This document shows positions 45,376-54,194 of a stretch of DNA of 64,000 nucleotides, piece after piece. The notes beneath the pieces were generated by a model that was not told the DNA's origin, did not search any database, and worked only from the letters and a program-made list of their open reading frames with translations. The DNA lies in the NCBI RefSeq assembly GCF_904846615.1, contig NZ_CAJHBK010000001.1:868001-932000 (forward strand). Direction: 5' to 3'. Source of the stretch: Psychrobacter sp. JCM 18902. GTDB lineage: Bacteria > Pseudomonadota > Gammaproteobacteria > Pseudomonadales > Moraxellaceae. The position numbers and the translations under genes are program-made. How positions within the stretch are numbered: the first letter of the stretch is position 1; the number at the start of each line of letters is the position of its first letter.

Positions 45376-46041
45376 CTAAAACGATGAGTTCGGTTGTTGC
45401 AAGAAGGCTTCTTCTTCATCCGTTGACTCGCGATCTAAAATGTCATTGCGATGCGGATAGCGACCGAATTGCTCAATGATATCTTTATGACGATTTTCGA
45501 AATCCAGCGTATTGTCATCATGTAATTTTTCAAACAATGGTAAGTAGCGCTTATGGATCATCAATGATTCAGAATGCATAAATGGCATGATGATAAACTT
45601 GCGCCATTCAGTCGGTAATGTATCAAAGTGTGGTTGTCCAATAGCCTCTTGTGCCAATGCGATAGCCATACTATCTTGTGCAAAAGCGCCTGCTTGCCCA
45701 CGACATAAATTACGCGAAAACTGATCTAAGACAATAATTTCTGCTAGTCTGCCTGCCAAAGCGGTGATGGAGCTATTGCTATCGGTTGGCGCGTTTGCGC
45801 TACGCCATGTCACGCATTCACCTTGTTTTGCCGCTTGCCAAATATCAGCAAACTTGTCTTTTATTTGCTTATCAAAAGTATCATTTTGCGCAAACCAATA
45901 TTGCTCATTGTCTTTGTCGAACCAAAACTCCAGTACTGCACGCGCATTAGCATCAAGATGTTCTAAATGAATATTTTTTGGGTCGAGCTGCGATGAATAA
46001 GCTTGGCTAGTAGCAGTGGAATAATCGGTTGATAGTGACAT
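45376..46041 (-). CDS. DUF924 family protein
   Basis: A 221-residue cytoplasmic helical protein. Family marks are LEFWFDKDNEQYWFAQNDTFDKQIKDKFADIWQAA, IIVLDQFSRNLCRGQAGAFAQDSMAIALAQEAI, WRKFIIMPFMHSESLMIHKRYLPLFEKL and HKDIIEQFGRYPHRNDILDRESTDEEEAFL. The molecular role of the family is not established; it has a TPR-like fold. Divergent from nspC, no operon partner. Confidence 0.9.
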   Translation of the reverse strand: MSLSTDYSTATSQAYSSQLDPKNIHLEHLDANARAVLEFWFDKDNEQYWFAQNDTFDKQIKDKFADIWQAAKQGECVTWRSANAPTDSNSSITALAGRLAEIIVLDQFSRNLCRGQAGAFAQDSMAIALAQEAIGQPHFDTLPTEWRKFIIMPFMHSESLMIHKRYLPLFEKLHDDNTLDFENRHKDIIEQFGRYPHRNDILDRESTDEEEAFLQQPNSSF

Positions 46042-46131
46042 AAGATATTCTAATTATGATGAATTTAGTCTACTATAGCGCAAATATTTATGTCTGTCAT
46101 GATGCCAACAGCAGCTATTAGGTAACCTCTT

Positions 46132-47370
46132 ATGAATGCAAAAACTTCGCTAAACACCAACCAATCACCTCTACCTCCCACGCCTTATTATTTGCTCGAT
46201 GAAGCGGCAATCGTTGCCAATATGCAGATTATCTCACGGCTGTGTGAGCTATCAGGCGCTAAAGCATTATTGGCACTCAAATGCTTTGCAACTTGGGGCG
46301 TGTTTGATGTGATGCAGCCTTATTTGCACGGCACAACGTCATCTTCGCTCAATGAAGTTAGACTTGGCTACGAGACTTTTGGTAAAGGTAAAGACAGTGA
46401 TAATAAAAAAGAAACTCATGCGTATAGCGTCGCCTATAGCGCTGATGAGATCGATGAAGTATTGAGCTATGCTGATAAAATTATCTTTAACTCTATCTCA
46501 CAGTTAAATGCTTTTAAAGGTCAAGCGGCGGCAAAAAACATCCCTGTCGGTCTACGATTGAACCCTAAGACCAGTAATTCATCGTTTATAATCGCTGATC
46601 CTGCGCGTCCTTTTAGCCGTTTGGGTGAACATGATAAAAACAAGATTGCAGCGGTACTTGATGACATTACTGGGGTAATGATTCATAACAACTGCGAAAA
46701 TGACAGCTTTGAAGCCTTTAGTGCCAGCTTGGCAGATATTGAAGACAGATTTGGTGATATTTTAGCGCAGCTTGAGTGGGTGAGTTTGGGCGGTGGTATT
46801 CACTTTATCGCGCCTGATTATCCACTAGAAAAACTGGCTGACAGGTTAAAAGGCTTTAGTGAAAAATATGGGGTGCAAGTTTATCTTGAACCGGGTGAGG
46901 CAAGTATCCATGGTGCTGGGTCATTGGTCACGACTGTCTTAGATACTATGCACAACGAAAAAAATCTCGCTGTAGTAGATTCATCCATTGAAGCGCACAT
47001 GCTTGATTTGTTAATTTACCGTGAGTCAGCGCCGATAGCGGCTGTTAATAGTGATTTAATGAATATTGCCTCTCTTGATATCGACCCTACCAATATCGCA
47101 CCCATCAGCGAGAACGCTAAGTCAGCTGATAATACCATTATTTATGGTCGTTCTTGCTTAGCAGGTGATATTTTTGGTGAGTATGCCTTGCCAAATAACC
47201 TAAAAATAGGTGACACCGTGACCTTTGGTAATGCCGCAGGTTATACCATGGTGAAAAAGAACTGGTTCAATGGTGTTAATATGCCGGCGATTGTGATTCG
47301 TCGTCTAGATGGCAGTATAGATGTGCAGCGCGAATTTGATTATCAAGATTACAAAGCCAGCTTATCTTGA
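46132..47370 (+). CDS. nspC: Carboxynorspermidine decarboxylase
   Basis: PLP enzyme, alanine-racemase fold, that decarboxylates carboxynorspermidine or carboxyspermidine to the polyamine. 412 residues. Features are PTPYYLLDEAAIVANMQII, the PLP lysine in LLALKCFATWGVFD, the glycine-rich LEWVSLGGGIHF, VYLEPGEASIHGAG and the C-terminal IYGRSCLAGDIFGEY with the active-site Cys, ending KIGDTVTFGNAAGYTMVKKNWFNG. The dehydrogenase gene follows 285 bp downstream, so both enzymes of the aspartate-semialdehyde polyamine route are together. Confidence 0.95.
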   Translation: MNAKTSLNTNQSPLPPTPYYLLDEAAIVANMQIISRLCELSGAKALLALKCFATWGVFDVMQPYLHGTTSSSLNEVRLGYETFGKGKDSDNKKETHAYSVAYSADEIDEVLSYADKIIFNSISQLNAFKGQAAAKNIPVGLRLNPKTSNSSFIIADPARPFSRLGEHDKNKIAAVLDDITGVMIHNNCENDSFEAFSASLADIEDRFGDILAQLEWVSLGGGIHFIAPDYPLEKLADRLKGFSEKYGVQVYLEPGEASIHGAGSLVTTVLDTMHNEKNLAVVDSSIEAHMLDLLIYRESAPIAAVNSDLMNIASLDIDPTNIAPISENAKSADNTIIYGRSCLAGDIFGEYALPNNLKIGDTVTFGNAAGYTMVKKNWFNGVNMPAIVIRRLDGSIDVQREFDYQDYKASLS

Positions 47371-47488
47371 TTTAGTTGTGTCGGCAAATTTATTTAAATT
47401 TTATAAATCAAAGACTTAAGTTCGTTTTTAGATGACTTCAACTCGTCTGTTTTTTATACATTATTTTTACCGATGACTTCATAAAAAT

Positions 47489-47497
47489 TGTTATAAT
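47489..47497 (+). promoter_or_regulatory. Extended -10 promoter for the carboxynorspermidine dehydrogenase gene
   Basis: TGTTATAAT: a consensus TATAAT (47492-47497) preceded by TGn. No good -35 is visible, as is usual for extended -10 promoters. A start site near 47504 would give a leader of about 150 nt. Confidence 0.55.
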
Positions 47498-47503
47498 CGC
47501 CAC

Positions 47504-47655
47504 GGGCAAAAGCCAACAATCAAATGGTGCTTTGCCCGACGGGTGCGTGGGTTTTCCTCGGTCTTCCTTTTTAATTCACGCATATCATTCACTCGTTTCT
47601 GTTTTGACTCGCCACTATCGATGGTATCGACAGAGACACAAAGGAGGATTGTTCA
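47504..47655 (+). promoter_or_regulatory. Structured 5' leader of the carboxynorspermidine dehydrogenase mRNA
   Basis: Begins with a hairpin: GGGCAAAAGCCA (47504-47515) pairs with TGGTGCTTTGCCC (47525-47537) with small bulges around a 9-base loop. This is followed by a GC-rich patch (CGGGTGCGTGGG) and a T-rich stretch. A small hairpin TCGAT-GGT-ATCGA lies just before the Shine-Dalgarno sequence AAGGAGG (47641-47647). No known riboswitch class was recognised; regulation by polyamines is a guess from position. Confidence 0.45.
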
Positions 47656-48930
47656 TTGAACACAAACCAACAAGCCAAATCTAGAAAAAAAGACGTACTC
47701 ATCATCGGAGCCGGCGGTGTCGCTCAAGTGGTCGCGCATAAATGTGCGATGCATAACGATATCCTTGGCGAGATTCATATTGCCTCGCGCACGCAAGATA
47801 AATGTGATGCCATCGCCCAAAGCGTGAAAGATAAGAATAGCTTCAAGCAGCCTGCAGTATTGCATACGCATAAAGTGGATGCTATGGATACTCAGGCGCT
47901 GATACAGCTGATTCAAGAGTCGGGTATCCAGATCGTCATCAATGTCGGTTCGGCATTTATCAATATGACGGTATTGGAAGCTTGTATCGAGACAGGTGTT
48001 GCTTATATCGATACTGCCATTCACGAAGATCCACGCAAGATTTGCGAGACGCCGCCATGGTATGACAATTACGAATGGCAGCGCAAACAGCGCTGTGCGG
48101 ACAATAATGTCACGGCGATTTTGGGCGCAGGATTTGACCCCGGTATGGTCAACGCCTATGCGCGTCTTGGCTATGACATGATGGATGCAGGTTCGGTGAC
48201 GGATATTGATATCATTGATATCAATGCTGGCAGCCACGGCAAATACTTCGCTACTAACTTCGATCCTGAGATTAACTTCCGTGAATTTACCGGTACGGTT
48301 TACTCTTGGCAGGACAGCAAGTGGCAGTCTAATAAAATGTTCGAAGTGAAGCGTACTGACGATTTACCAGTGGTTGGCGTGCAAAACAGTTACTTAAGTG
48401 GTCATGATGAAGTGCATTCGTTATCCGCCAATTTAGACGTACCAAATATTCGTTTTTGGATGGGCTTTGGTGAGCATTATATTAATGTATTCACTGTGCT
48501 ACAAAGTTTGGGTCTACTCTCTGAGCAGCCAGTGATGACTGCTGAAGGGCAAGAAGTAATTCCGTTAAAAGTGGTCAAAGCGGTACTGCCAGACCCAAGT
48601 TCTCTTGCACCGAACTATACGGGCAAGACCTGCATCGGTGACAAAGTCAAAGGCAAAATCAACGGCGTCGATAGCGAGGTATTTATTTACAATATCTCAG
48701 ATCATAAAGACGCTTATAACGAAGTTGGTAGCCAAGGTATCTCTTATACCGCAGGCGTACCACCCGTCGCTGCTGCGATTCTGGTCGCAACTGGTGAGTG
48801 GGATGCTGGCAAGATGGTCAACGTCGAAGAGTTGGATGCCAAGCCATTTATCAATCTATTGAATAAGATTGGTTTGCCAACGCGTATCAAAGATAGCGAA
48901 GGCGACAGAGCGTTAGCGTTTGATATTTAA
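47656..48930 (+). CDS. Carboxynorspermidine/carboxyspermidine dehydrogenase (saccharopine dehydrogenase family)
   Basis: Reductively joins aspartate-4-semialdehyde to a diamine, giving the substrate of NspC. 424 residues. The Rossmann start is VLIIGAGGVAQVVAHKCA (about 13-30). Others are IVINVGSAFINMTVLEACIETGVAYIDTA, GAGFDPGMVNAYARLGYDM and DINAGSHGKYFATNFDPEINFREFTG, typical of the Lys1-like branch. Translation starts at TTG 47656: AAGGAGG sits 8 bases upstream and no ATG is near. The rare start with a very strong ribosome site suggests translational tuning. A terminator follows. Confidence 0.93.
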   Translation: MNTNQQAKSRKKDVLIIGAGGVAQVVAHKCAMHNDILGEIHIASRTQDKCDAIAQSVKDKNSFKQPAVLHTHKVDAMDTQALIQLIQESGIQIVINVGSAFINMTVLEACIETGVAYIDTAIHEDPRKICETPPWYDNYEWQRKQRCADNNVTAILGAGFDPGMVNAYARLGYDMMDAGSVTDIDIIDINAGSHGKYFATNFDPEINFREFTGTVYSWQDSKWQSNKMFEVKRTDDLPVVGVQNSYLSGHDEVHSLSANLDVPNIRFWMGFGEHYINVFTVLQSLGLLSEQPVMTAEGQEVIPLKVVKAVLPDPSSLAPNYTGKTCIGDKVKGKINGVDSEVFIYNISDHKDAYNEVGSQGISYTAGVPPVAAAILVATGEWDAGKMVNVEELDAKPFINLLNKIGLPTRIKDSEGDRALAFDI

Positions 48931-48948
48931 ATAACGAGTTTGATTTAG

Positions 48949-48980
48949 AAAAGCCTATCTTTTATAGATAGGCTTTTTTT
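48949..48980. terminator. Terminator between the carboxynorspermidine dehydrogenase gene and htpX
   Basis: AAAAGCCTATC pairs with GATAGGCTTTT around TTTTATA; T8 run on the plus strand. Confidence 0.88.
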
Positions 48981-49034
48981 ATGTCTGGGTTTTTACGTTA
49001 ATCTTACGAGGAAGTAGGGGAGCTGATCCTGTCA

Positions 49035-49949
49035 TTACCCCTCACTAGGGTTATAATTTCTCAATGCTGCAATACGATCATCAAGCGTTGGATGCGAGCG
49101 GAAAAGGTTTGCGATACTAAAGCCTGTAGATTGTCCTGATGAAATAGCAAATGCTTTCATACTCTCAGGCATTTGATCTGGACGCTGCTCAGAAGGACGT
49201 AAAGCATCAAGCGCACTAATCATTTTGTCTTTGCTAGCAAGCTTTGCACCCATCTGATCCGCACGGAATTCGCGTAGACGTGAGAACCACATTACGATGG
49301 CAGATGCCAAAAATCCAAGTAAAATATCCATCACAATACTCGTGATGAAGTAACCAATACCTGGGCTATCACTGGTGTTTTTAAACACCGTCCGATCGAC
49401 GAAGCTACCAATAATACGCGCAAAGAACATCACAAAGGCATTCACTACGCCTTGAATGAGCGCAAGGGTGACCATATCACCGTTTGCCACGTGACCAATT
49501 TCATGCGCCAATACCGCTTCTACTTCATCGGGTGTCATGCTTTGCAGTAAGCCAGATGAAACAGCGACTAACGCTTTGTTTTTATTCCAGCCTGTGGCAA
49601 ACGCGTTTGGCTGAGAATTATTAAAAATCCCCACTTCTGGCATGCCAATATTTACCGCTCGCGCTTGTCTGGCGACCGTATCTACCAGCCATTTTTCAGT
49701 GGCATTGCTTGGCGTTTCAATAACCACCGTTCCCGTTGATCTTTTGGCCATCCACTTCGAGATAAATAGTGATACCATCGAACCAACCATGCCGTACACG
49801 CCGCACATAATGGCAAGGCTGGTGTAATTTAGCCCGCCTGCGCCATGTACGCCACCAATTCCAAAAAATCTGGATAAAATACCAAACACGATGCTAAATA
49901 CCACAATCACCGCTAAGTTGGTTAATAAGAACAATCCGATACGCATCAT
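49035..49949 (-). CDS. htpX: HtpX membrane zinc protease
   Basis: Inner-membrane M48 metalloprotease in quality control of membrane proteins. From ATG 49949 ([18 protein letters not shown]), which has GAGGAA upstream, it has 304 residues; an earlier in-frame ATG at 49982 adds 11. Two N-terminal helices are followed by [27 protein letters not shown] and the zinc motif [10 protein letters not shown] with the third ligand Glu in [11 protein letters not shown] second pair of membrane segments lies between them. It ends [16 protein letters not shown]. Confidence 0.96.
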   Translation of the reverse strand: MMRIGLFLLTNLAVIVVFSIVFGILSRFFGIGGVHGAGGLNYTSLAIMCGVYGMVGSMVSLFISKWMAKRSTGTVVIETPSNATEKWLVDTVARQARAVNIGMPEVGIFNNSQPNAFATGWNKNKALVAVSSGLLQSMTPDEVEAVLAHEIGHVANGDMVTLALIQGVVNAFVMFFARIIGSFVDRTVFKNTSDSPGIGYFITSIVMDILLGFLASAIVMWFSRLREFRADQMGAKLASKDKMISALDALRPSEQRPDQMPESMKAFAISSGQSTGFSIANLFRSHPTLDDRIAALRNYNPSEG

Positions 49950-50274
49950 GATGCCAGTTTCCTCATTTAAATTTAAATACAACTTTAAGACATAATACTC
50001 TATGAGGTATTATATTTTTATATATGTTTTTACTTTACATAAATGGCGTTATTTTGATAAATAACAATCCCAGTTAACCGTATAAATACAGTGATATGGT
50101 TAGCGAGCAAAGAATAAAAATAAACGATAGCGACATCTAAAAGGTGAAAACAATTATTTTTTGACGGTTTAAATAGTCAAGGGCTAAAAGTAAAAATTAA
50201 AACGAAAATAGTGAGCAGGTATCATGAGCACTCACTGTTGAGGTTTTTCATTTAACGCTCTATGAGGTCTAATC
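49950..50274. other. Divergent intergenic region upstream of htpX
   Basis: 325 bp, strongly AT-rich, including TTTAAATTTAAAT near the htpX start. It must contain promoters for both directions. No repeat family member, RNA structure or ORF identified. Confidence 0.5.
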
Positions 50275-50736
50275 ATGAACGCTCTAGCACTTAAAGTCCC
50301 TCCAGTCGCCCAAGTGATTATTACCGCCGCTGCTATGTATGGTGTCTCTAAAATGGTTCCTGCTTTGACGTTCTCACTCAACGGCTCAATTGCACTGGCA
50401 GTGGCTTTGGGTCTGATGGGTCTGAGCTTAGGTATCATGGGTGTGACTCAATTTAGAATCGCTCAGACCACGCCCAATCCGCAAGCGTTAGAGAAGGTCT
50501 CTAGTTTAGTGACCAGCGGCGTATATCAGTATAGCCGCAATCCGATGTATGTGGGTCTGGTGCTTATACTATTAGGCTGGGCGTTCTATCTTTCTCACTT
50601 TCTAGCGTTTGTATTATTGCCTATTTTTATACTTTACATGACGCGCTTTCAAATCCAGCCAGAAGAGCGGATGATGGCACAGAAATTTGGCAAAACTTAT
50701 CAGGATTATCTAAATAAAGTGCGGCGCTGGATTTGA
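50275..50736 (+). CDS. Isoprenylcysteine carboxyl methyltransferase (ICMT) family membrane protein
   Basis: A 153-residue membrane protein with four or five hydrophobic segments. The C-terminal half has the ICMT/PEMT signature: LVTSGVYQYSRNPMYVGLVLILLGWAFYL (about 80-108), then the short final block PEERMMAQKFGKTYQDYLNKVRRWI. Such proteins may methylate small or lipid substrates using SAM; the bacterial substrate is unknown. Confidence 0.88.
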   Translation: MNALALKVPPVAQVIITAAAMYGVSKMVPALTFSLNGSIALAVALGLMGLSLGIMGVTQFRIAQTTPNPQALEKVSSLVTSGVYQYSRNPMYVGLVLILLGWAFYLSHFLAFVLLPIFILYMTRFQIQPEERMMAQKFGKTYQDYLNKVRRWI

Positions 50737-50797
50737 GGTATAGTAAGTAAAGATTTTATGATAACTGAATGAACAATAAAATCAGGGAGATGACGTT

Positions 50798-51127
50798 ATG
50801 GAAATGAAAAATATACCTTTTGCTATTACCGATTGGACGACAGTAGAAGCGGTAGAAAACAGAGGTGAAACGGGCACGGGGTATTGGAAGACTTGCGAAT
50901 TTAACAATATCAATGTGCATATGGTTGAGTACTCCGCAGGCTACCTTGCTGATCACTGGTGCGATAAAGGACATATTTTATTCTGTGTTGAGGGCGAGTT
51001 GAACACTGAGTTAAAAGATGGTCGCACTTTCACCTTAACAGCGGGCATGACTTATCAAGTGGCGGACAATACGATTGCCCATCGTTCGTCAACGAAGATA
51101 GGCGCTAAGCTATTTATTGTTGATTGA
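50798..51127 (+). CDS. Small cupin-fold protein
   Basis: A 109-residue single-domain beta protein. The stretch YSAGYLADHWCDKGHILFCVEGELNTELKDGRTFTLTAGMTYQVADN is a compact cupin with a metal-binding-like His/Cys pattern; it appears to belong to the group annotated as DHCW-motif cupins, although here the order reads DHWC. The function is unknown. It is followed after 73 bp by the PhzF-like gene. A GGGAGA site precedes the ATG. Confidence 0.85.
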   Translation: MEMKNIPFAITDWTTVEAVENRGETGTGYWKTCEFNNINVHMVEYSAGYLADHWCDKGHILFCVEGELNTELKDGRTFTLTAGMTYQVADNTIAHRSSTKIGAKLFIVD

Positions 51128-51200
51128 TATTGCCAGTAACACCATAAAATTCATAAAGCTATAAAACCATAGATCTATAAAAATAAAGCGAGAACATAAA

Positions 51201-52016
51201 ATGCAGCTAGAAATCAATGTCATTGATGCTTTCACGGATACGGTTTTTAAGGGGAATTCAGCGGCAGTTGTTATCACTGATAACTGGCTCACTGATGATT
51301 TGATGCAGTCTATCGCTTTTGAGAATAACTTATCTGAGACAGGGTTTATCGTCTCTGATGATAAAAATATTTATCATATTCGCTGGTTTTCGCCCTTCAC
51401 TGAGATTGCTTTTTGCGGGCATGGTACATTGGCATCAGCTTTTGTTTTATTCAACAAAAACCCTACTTTAACATCCATAAAGTTTTCTGCCAAAGCCGTT
51501 GGTATTTTGACAATCGTAAAAACGGACTCTGGTAAAATTCAAATGGATTTTCCAAACACAAAGCCTGAAAAAGTTTATGATATTCCGGATAGTTTGTTAG
51601 CGGGTTTCTCTATTGTACCCATTGAGGTTTACCGCAATGAGAAAGCCTATTTTGTCGTTTGTGAATCTGAGTCTGACGTATTCAATGTAGAGTGTGATAA
51701 TGAGAAATTAAAAGAGTTGTTACCATTAAATGTGGTGGTGACTTGTCAGGCTGAATCGGACGCTTATAATCATTATGATTTTATATCACGATATTTTTGG
51801 TCAAATAATGGTGGCGGTGAAGACCCAGTAACTGGCTCAGTGCATACTGGTCTTGCACCATTATGGGCTGAGCGTTTGGGTAAAAATCACTTGGTCGCTT
51901 ATCAAGCATCAAAACGAGGCGGTATTTTAGACTGTGTGGTCGCAGGTGACAGAGTAATGATTTCTGGCAATGCCGTACAATATATGACAGGTTTTATCAC
52001 GATCGAGGAGTCATAG
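51201..52016 (+). CDS. PhzF family isomerase/epimerase
   Basis: A 271-residue protein of the diaminopimelate-epimerase-like PhzF fold. Marks are [18 protein letters not shown] (about 7-24), [15 protein letters not shown] with the conserved Glu of the active site, [24 protein letters not shown] and [27 protein letters not shown]. No phenazine genes are nearby, so a phenazine role is unlikely; most family members are uncharacterised. It leads directly into the YnfA gene. Confidence 0.92.
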   Translation: MQLEINVIDAFTDTVFKGNSAAVVITDNWLTDDLMQSIAFENNLSETGFIVSDDKNIYHIRWFSPFTEIAFCGHGTLASAFVLFNKNPTLTSIKFSAKAVGILTIVKTDSGKIQMDFPNTKPEKVYDIPDSLLAGFSIVPIEVYRNEKAYFVVCESESDVFNVECDNEKLKELLPLNVVVTCQAESDAYNHYDFISRYFWSNNGGGEDPVTGSVHTGLAPLWAERLGKNHLVAYQASKRGGILDCVVAGDRVMISGNAVQYMTGFITIEES

Positions 52017-52018
52017 GG

Positions 52019-52351
52019 TTGACTGAATTAAAAACCTTTGGACTGTTTGCGCTGACCGCATTGGCAGAGATTGCGGGCTGCTATTTGCCTTATCTATGGT
52101 TGCGAGAAGGTAAGTCTATTTGGCTGCTTGTCCCTGGCGTACTAAGTTTGGTCGCTTTCGTTTGGCTGTTGTCTTTACATCCTGCTGCAGCTGGTAGAGT
52201 CTATGCGGCTTATGGCGGCGTGTATATTTCGATGGCTATTTTATGGTTGTGGACAGTGAATGGTATCAGGCCGACCACGTGGGATATAGTAGGTTCTGCG
52301 GTTGCGTTATTAGGCATGGCAATTATTATGTTTGCGCCGCGCGGTGCTTAG
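52019..52351 (+). CDS. ynfA: YnfA/UPF0060 family membrane protein
   Basis: A 110-residue inner-membrane protein with four helices, resembling small multidrug resistance proteins. Typical stretches are [32 protein letters not shown] and [52 protein letters not shown]. It starts at TTG 52019, two bases after the PhzF stop, using GGAG within the end of that gene, so translation is probably coupled. Confidence 0.93.
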   Translation: MTELKTFGLFALTALAEIAGCYLPYLWLREGKSIWLLVPGVLSLVAFVWLLSLHPAAAGRVYAAYGGVYISMAILWLWTVNGIRPTTWDIVGSAVALLGMAIIMFAPRGA

Positions 52352-52372
52352 CATAAAGACCGCACCTAGCAT

Positions 52373-52414
52373 AAAAAATGCCAATCAAACCGTGAGGTTC
52401 GATTGGCATTTTTT
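52373..52414. terminator. Bidirectional terminator between ynfA and the lysine-rich small gene
   Basis: AAAAAATGCCAATC and GATTGGCATTTTTT form a perfect 14-bp stem; AACC/GGTT pairs continue inside. Confidence 0.92.
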
Positions 52415-52439
52415 AAATGGCACAATGATGTACTAAATA

Positions 52440-52562
52440 TTAATGTTTACCTAAGATACTGCCGTTGTCGTCTTTCTTAGATTGTTTGGCGGCTTTTTTC
52501 TCTTTTGCCGTTAATAGCGGTTTCTTTTTTACGTTCTTTTTACTGTCTTGACCTTTACTCAT
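52440..52562 (-). CDS. 40-residue lysine-rich protein
   Basis: A short frame of 40 codons plus TAA. Composition: 14 lysines, two aspartates side by side, only a few hydrophobics; the order is MSKGQDSKK, a central PLLTAKEKKAAKQSKK and a C-terminal NGSILGKH. It has a good ribosome site (AGAGG about 7 bases upstream of ATG) and lies between a bidirectional terminator and a long spacer, as expected for a monocistronic small gene. It may bind nucleic acid or ribosomes because of its charge, but that is inference. Similar small basic proteins are remembered from related genomes without known function. Confidence 0.65.
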   Translation of the reverse strand: MSKGQDSKKNVKKKPLLTAKEKKAAKQSKKDDNGSILGKH

Positions 52563-52959
52563 GGTTTTTTCCTCTTGAGATAAGCCGTAATACCTTTTAA
52601 GCCAATGTAAATAGCTGAAAGGTTAGATTAATGCTGATGACGCAAATAGTGCGTACTGCAATGAGTATATGCTTAAGGTGTTGCAATAGATAGTGCTAGC
52701 ACAATTCACCTACGATTCTAGTCAATCCTGTATTCTTCCTTTGTTTAATACTACTTCTCAAAAATTTGTCTGATAAATGAATTTTATAAGTAGATTTTCG
52801 ATGCCATGAATTTATTTAGTCAATACTGCTATTAATAAGTGCTTACTTACGGAGTCATCACGATTTGCTATAATAAGCCACAAGCCGATAAGTCGTCGCG
52901 GCAAACTTTTATAATATTCATATTTAGCATAAAAATGCTTACTGTTTTGGTTGATTGTT
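52563..52959. other. Divergent intergenic region upstream of the queD-like gene
   Basis: About 397 bp with no gene. It should contain promoters for the lysine-rich protein and the queD-like gene. No repeat or clear RNA structure noticed. Confidence 0.5.
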
Positions 52960-53583
52960 ATGCGTATCCGTAAACTTTTTAAATTTGAAAATGCACATAT
53001 TGTGCGTAATTGTAGCTCTGAGCGCTGCAAACACTCTATCCATGGTCATAGTTATCAGATTGAGCTGATTCTTGAGGCTAAGCGCTTAGATCATGGGCAA
53101 ATGGTCTATGATTTTGGCTTATTAAAATCGTCTATCAAGGACATTATCGATAGCTTTGATCACGCGATTTGTTTTTGGAATAAAGACGACCCTGAGTATG
53201 TCGCTGCCTGTAAAAAATTCAGTGCGCGCTGGATAAGCTTGCCAGTATCGCCATCGGCAGAGCAGTTCTCACGCGTGATATTCTTTTGGGCGCAAGAAAT
53301 TTTAAAACAAACCCAAATGCAAAACGGTGAATCTGATGTCAGCGTTTACTCGGTGATTGCACACGAAACCGCTACTGGTTACGCGCAGTGCTTTGCTGAT
53401 GATGTGGCGAACGAGCAAATGGGTAAGCTTCATCTAGAAGCGTTTGAGTTTAGCGATCAAGTCAGTGCCGAGTGGCACGACCCTGAGCTATATGCCAAGT
53501 TAATCCGCGGTGAAAGCTTTATTAACCCAACGGTGACTATGCAGGTACAGACGCAAGTGCAGGTAGGTAAGCCCGATGCCTAA
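52960..53583 (+). CDS. 6-carboxytetrahydropterin synthase family protein (QueD-like)
   Basis: Pterin-synthase-fold enzyme of queuosine/7-deazaguanine synthesis. From ATG 52960 it has 207 residues, longer than classical QueD (about 120). Zinc ligands and catalytic Cys are seen in FENAHIVRNCSSERCKHSIHGHSYQIEL, followed by GQMVYDFGLLKSSIKDIIDSFDHAICFW and the C-terminal catalytic VIAHETATGYAQC. The long form has an insert in the middle and a C-terminal tail. Its last codons overlap tsaE by 8 bases, so the two are coupled. Confidence 0.87.
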   Translation: MRIRKLFKFENAHIVRNCSSERCKHSIHGHSYQIELILEAKRLDHGQMVYDFGLLKSSIKDIIDSFDHAICFWNKDDPEYVAACKKFSARWISLPVSPSAEQFSRVIFFWAQEILKQTQMQNGESDVSVYSVIAHETATGYAQCFADDVANEQMGKLHLEAFEFSDQVSAEWHDPELYAKLIRGESFINPTVTMQVQTQVQVGKPDA

Positions 53584-54100
53584 TAGTACAACAGAGGACA
53601 AAAATGCTAAGACGCTGACACTGTATACAGAAGCTGATACTCAGCGTTTGGCCGCACAATTGGCAGCGTTGCCATTGACAGGTAGTGTCTGGTTAGCAGG
53701 TGATTTAGGGGCAGGTAAAACGACTCTGACTCGCTATTGGTTGCAGGCGCTCGGGCATGCAGGTGCCGTCAAAAGCCCAACTTATACTTTGGTTGAGCCT
53801 TATAGCATCGAGCAAAAAGATGGCTCAATCAAGCCAGTTTACCACGCGGATTTGTATCGTCTGCAAGACCCAGAAGAGCTGTCTTTTATCGGTTTTGATG
53901 AATATCTGGATGAGCCAAACGCGTTGGTTATCATTGAATGGGCAAGCCGTGCGGACAGCTATTTACCGCCGCCTACTTTGTTTATTGATATGACGCAAGC
54001 TACTAGCACTGATAAGGATAATGAGTCTCGTCAAGTTGAGCTGCGGCTATCGAAGGCTGGACAAGCGCAAGGCTTGGATTTATCCTCTGTTAAGATTTAA
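53576..54100 (+). CDS. tsaE: tRNA threonylcarbamoyladenosine biosynthesis ATPase TsaE
   Basis: ATPase partner of TsaB-TsaD in making t6A37 on ANN-decoding tRNAs. 174 residues. The Walker A is LAGDLGAGKTTLTRYWL (about 41-57), then the t6A-type VKSPTYTLVEPY, the Walker B-like HADLYRL, and DEPNALVIIEWASRADSYLPPPTLFIDM. In many relatives amiB separates it from mutL, but here mutL comes directly after. Confidence 0.94.
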   Translation: MPNSTTEDKNAKTLTLYTEADTQRLAAQLAALPLTGSVWLAGDLGAGKTTLTRYWLQALGHAGAVKSPTYTLVEPYSIEQKDGSIKPVYHADLYRLQDPEELSFIGFDEYLDEPNALVIIEWASRADSYLPPPTLFIDMTQATSTDKDNESRQVELRLSKAGQAQGLDLSSVKI

Positions 54101-54111
54101 TTATACATTTG

Positions 54112-54130
54112 AATGTTCAATAGACCCTAA
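54112..54130. repeat. Solo copy of a TGTTCAA-ACCC repeat end
   Basis: AATGTTCAATAGACCCTAA, the second short copy of the motif that forms one end of the 90-bp element at 62413-62502. It sits in the tsaE-mutL spacer. Confidence 0.45.
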
Positions 54131-54194
54131 TATAAGTCATCAATATCTGCCAGTACTACTTACTTATCATCACGTAAAACAACGATACCTCTTA

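Noticed and set aside
47656..48237. Antisense frame of 194 codons within the carboxynorspermidine dehydrogenase gene
   Set aside because: It is the shadow of a strongly conserved enzyme; its His/Arg/Ile-rich translation matches no known protein type.
54021..54194. Longer MutL N-terminus starting within tsaE
   Set aside because: The additional 58 residues are not MutL-like, and the conserved domain begins just after ATG 54195/54204.
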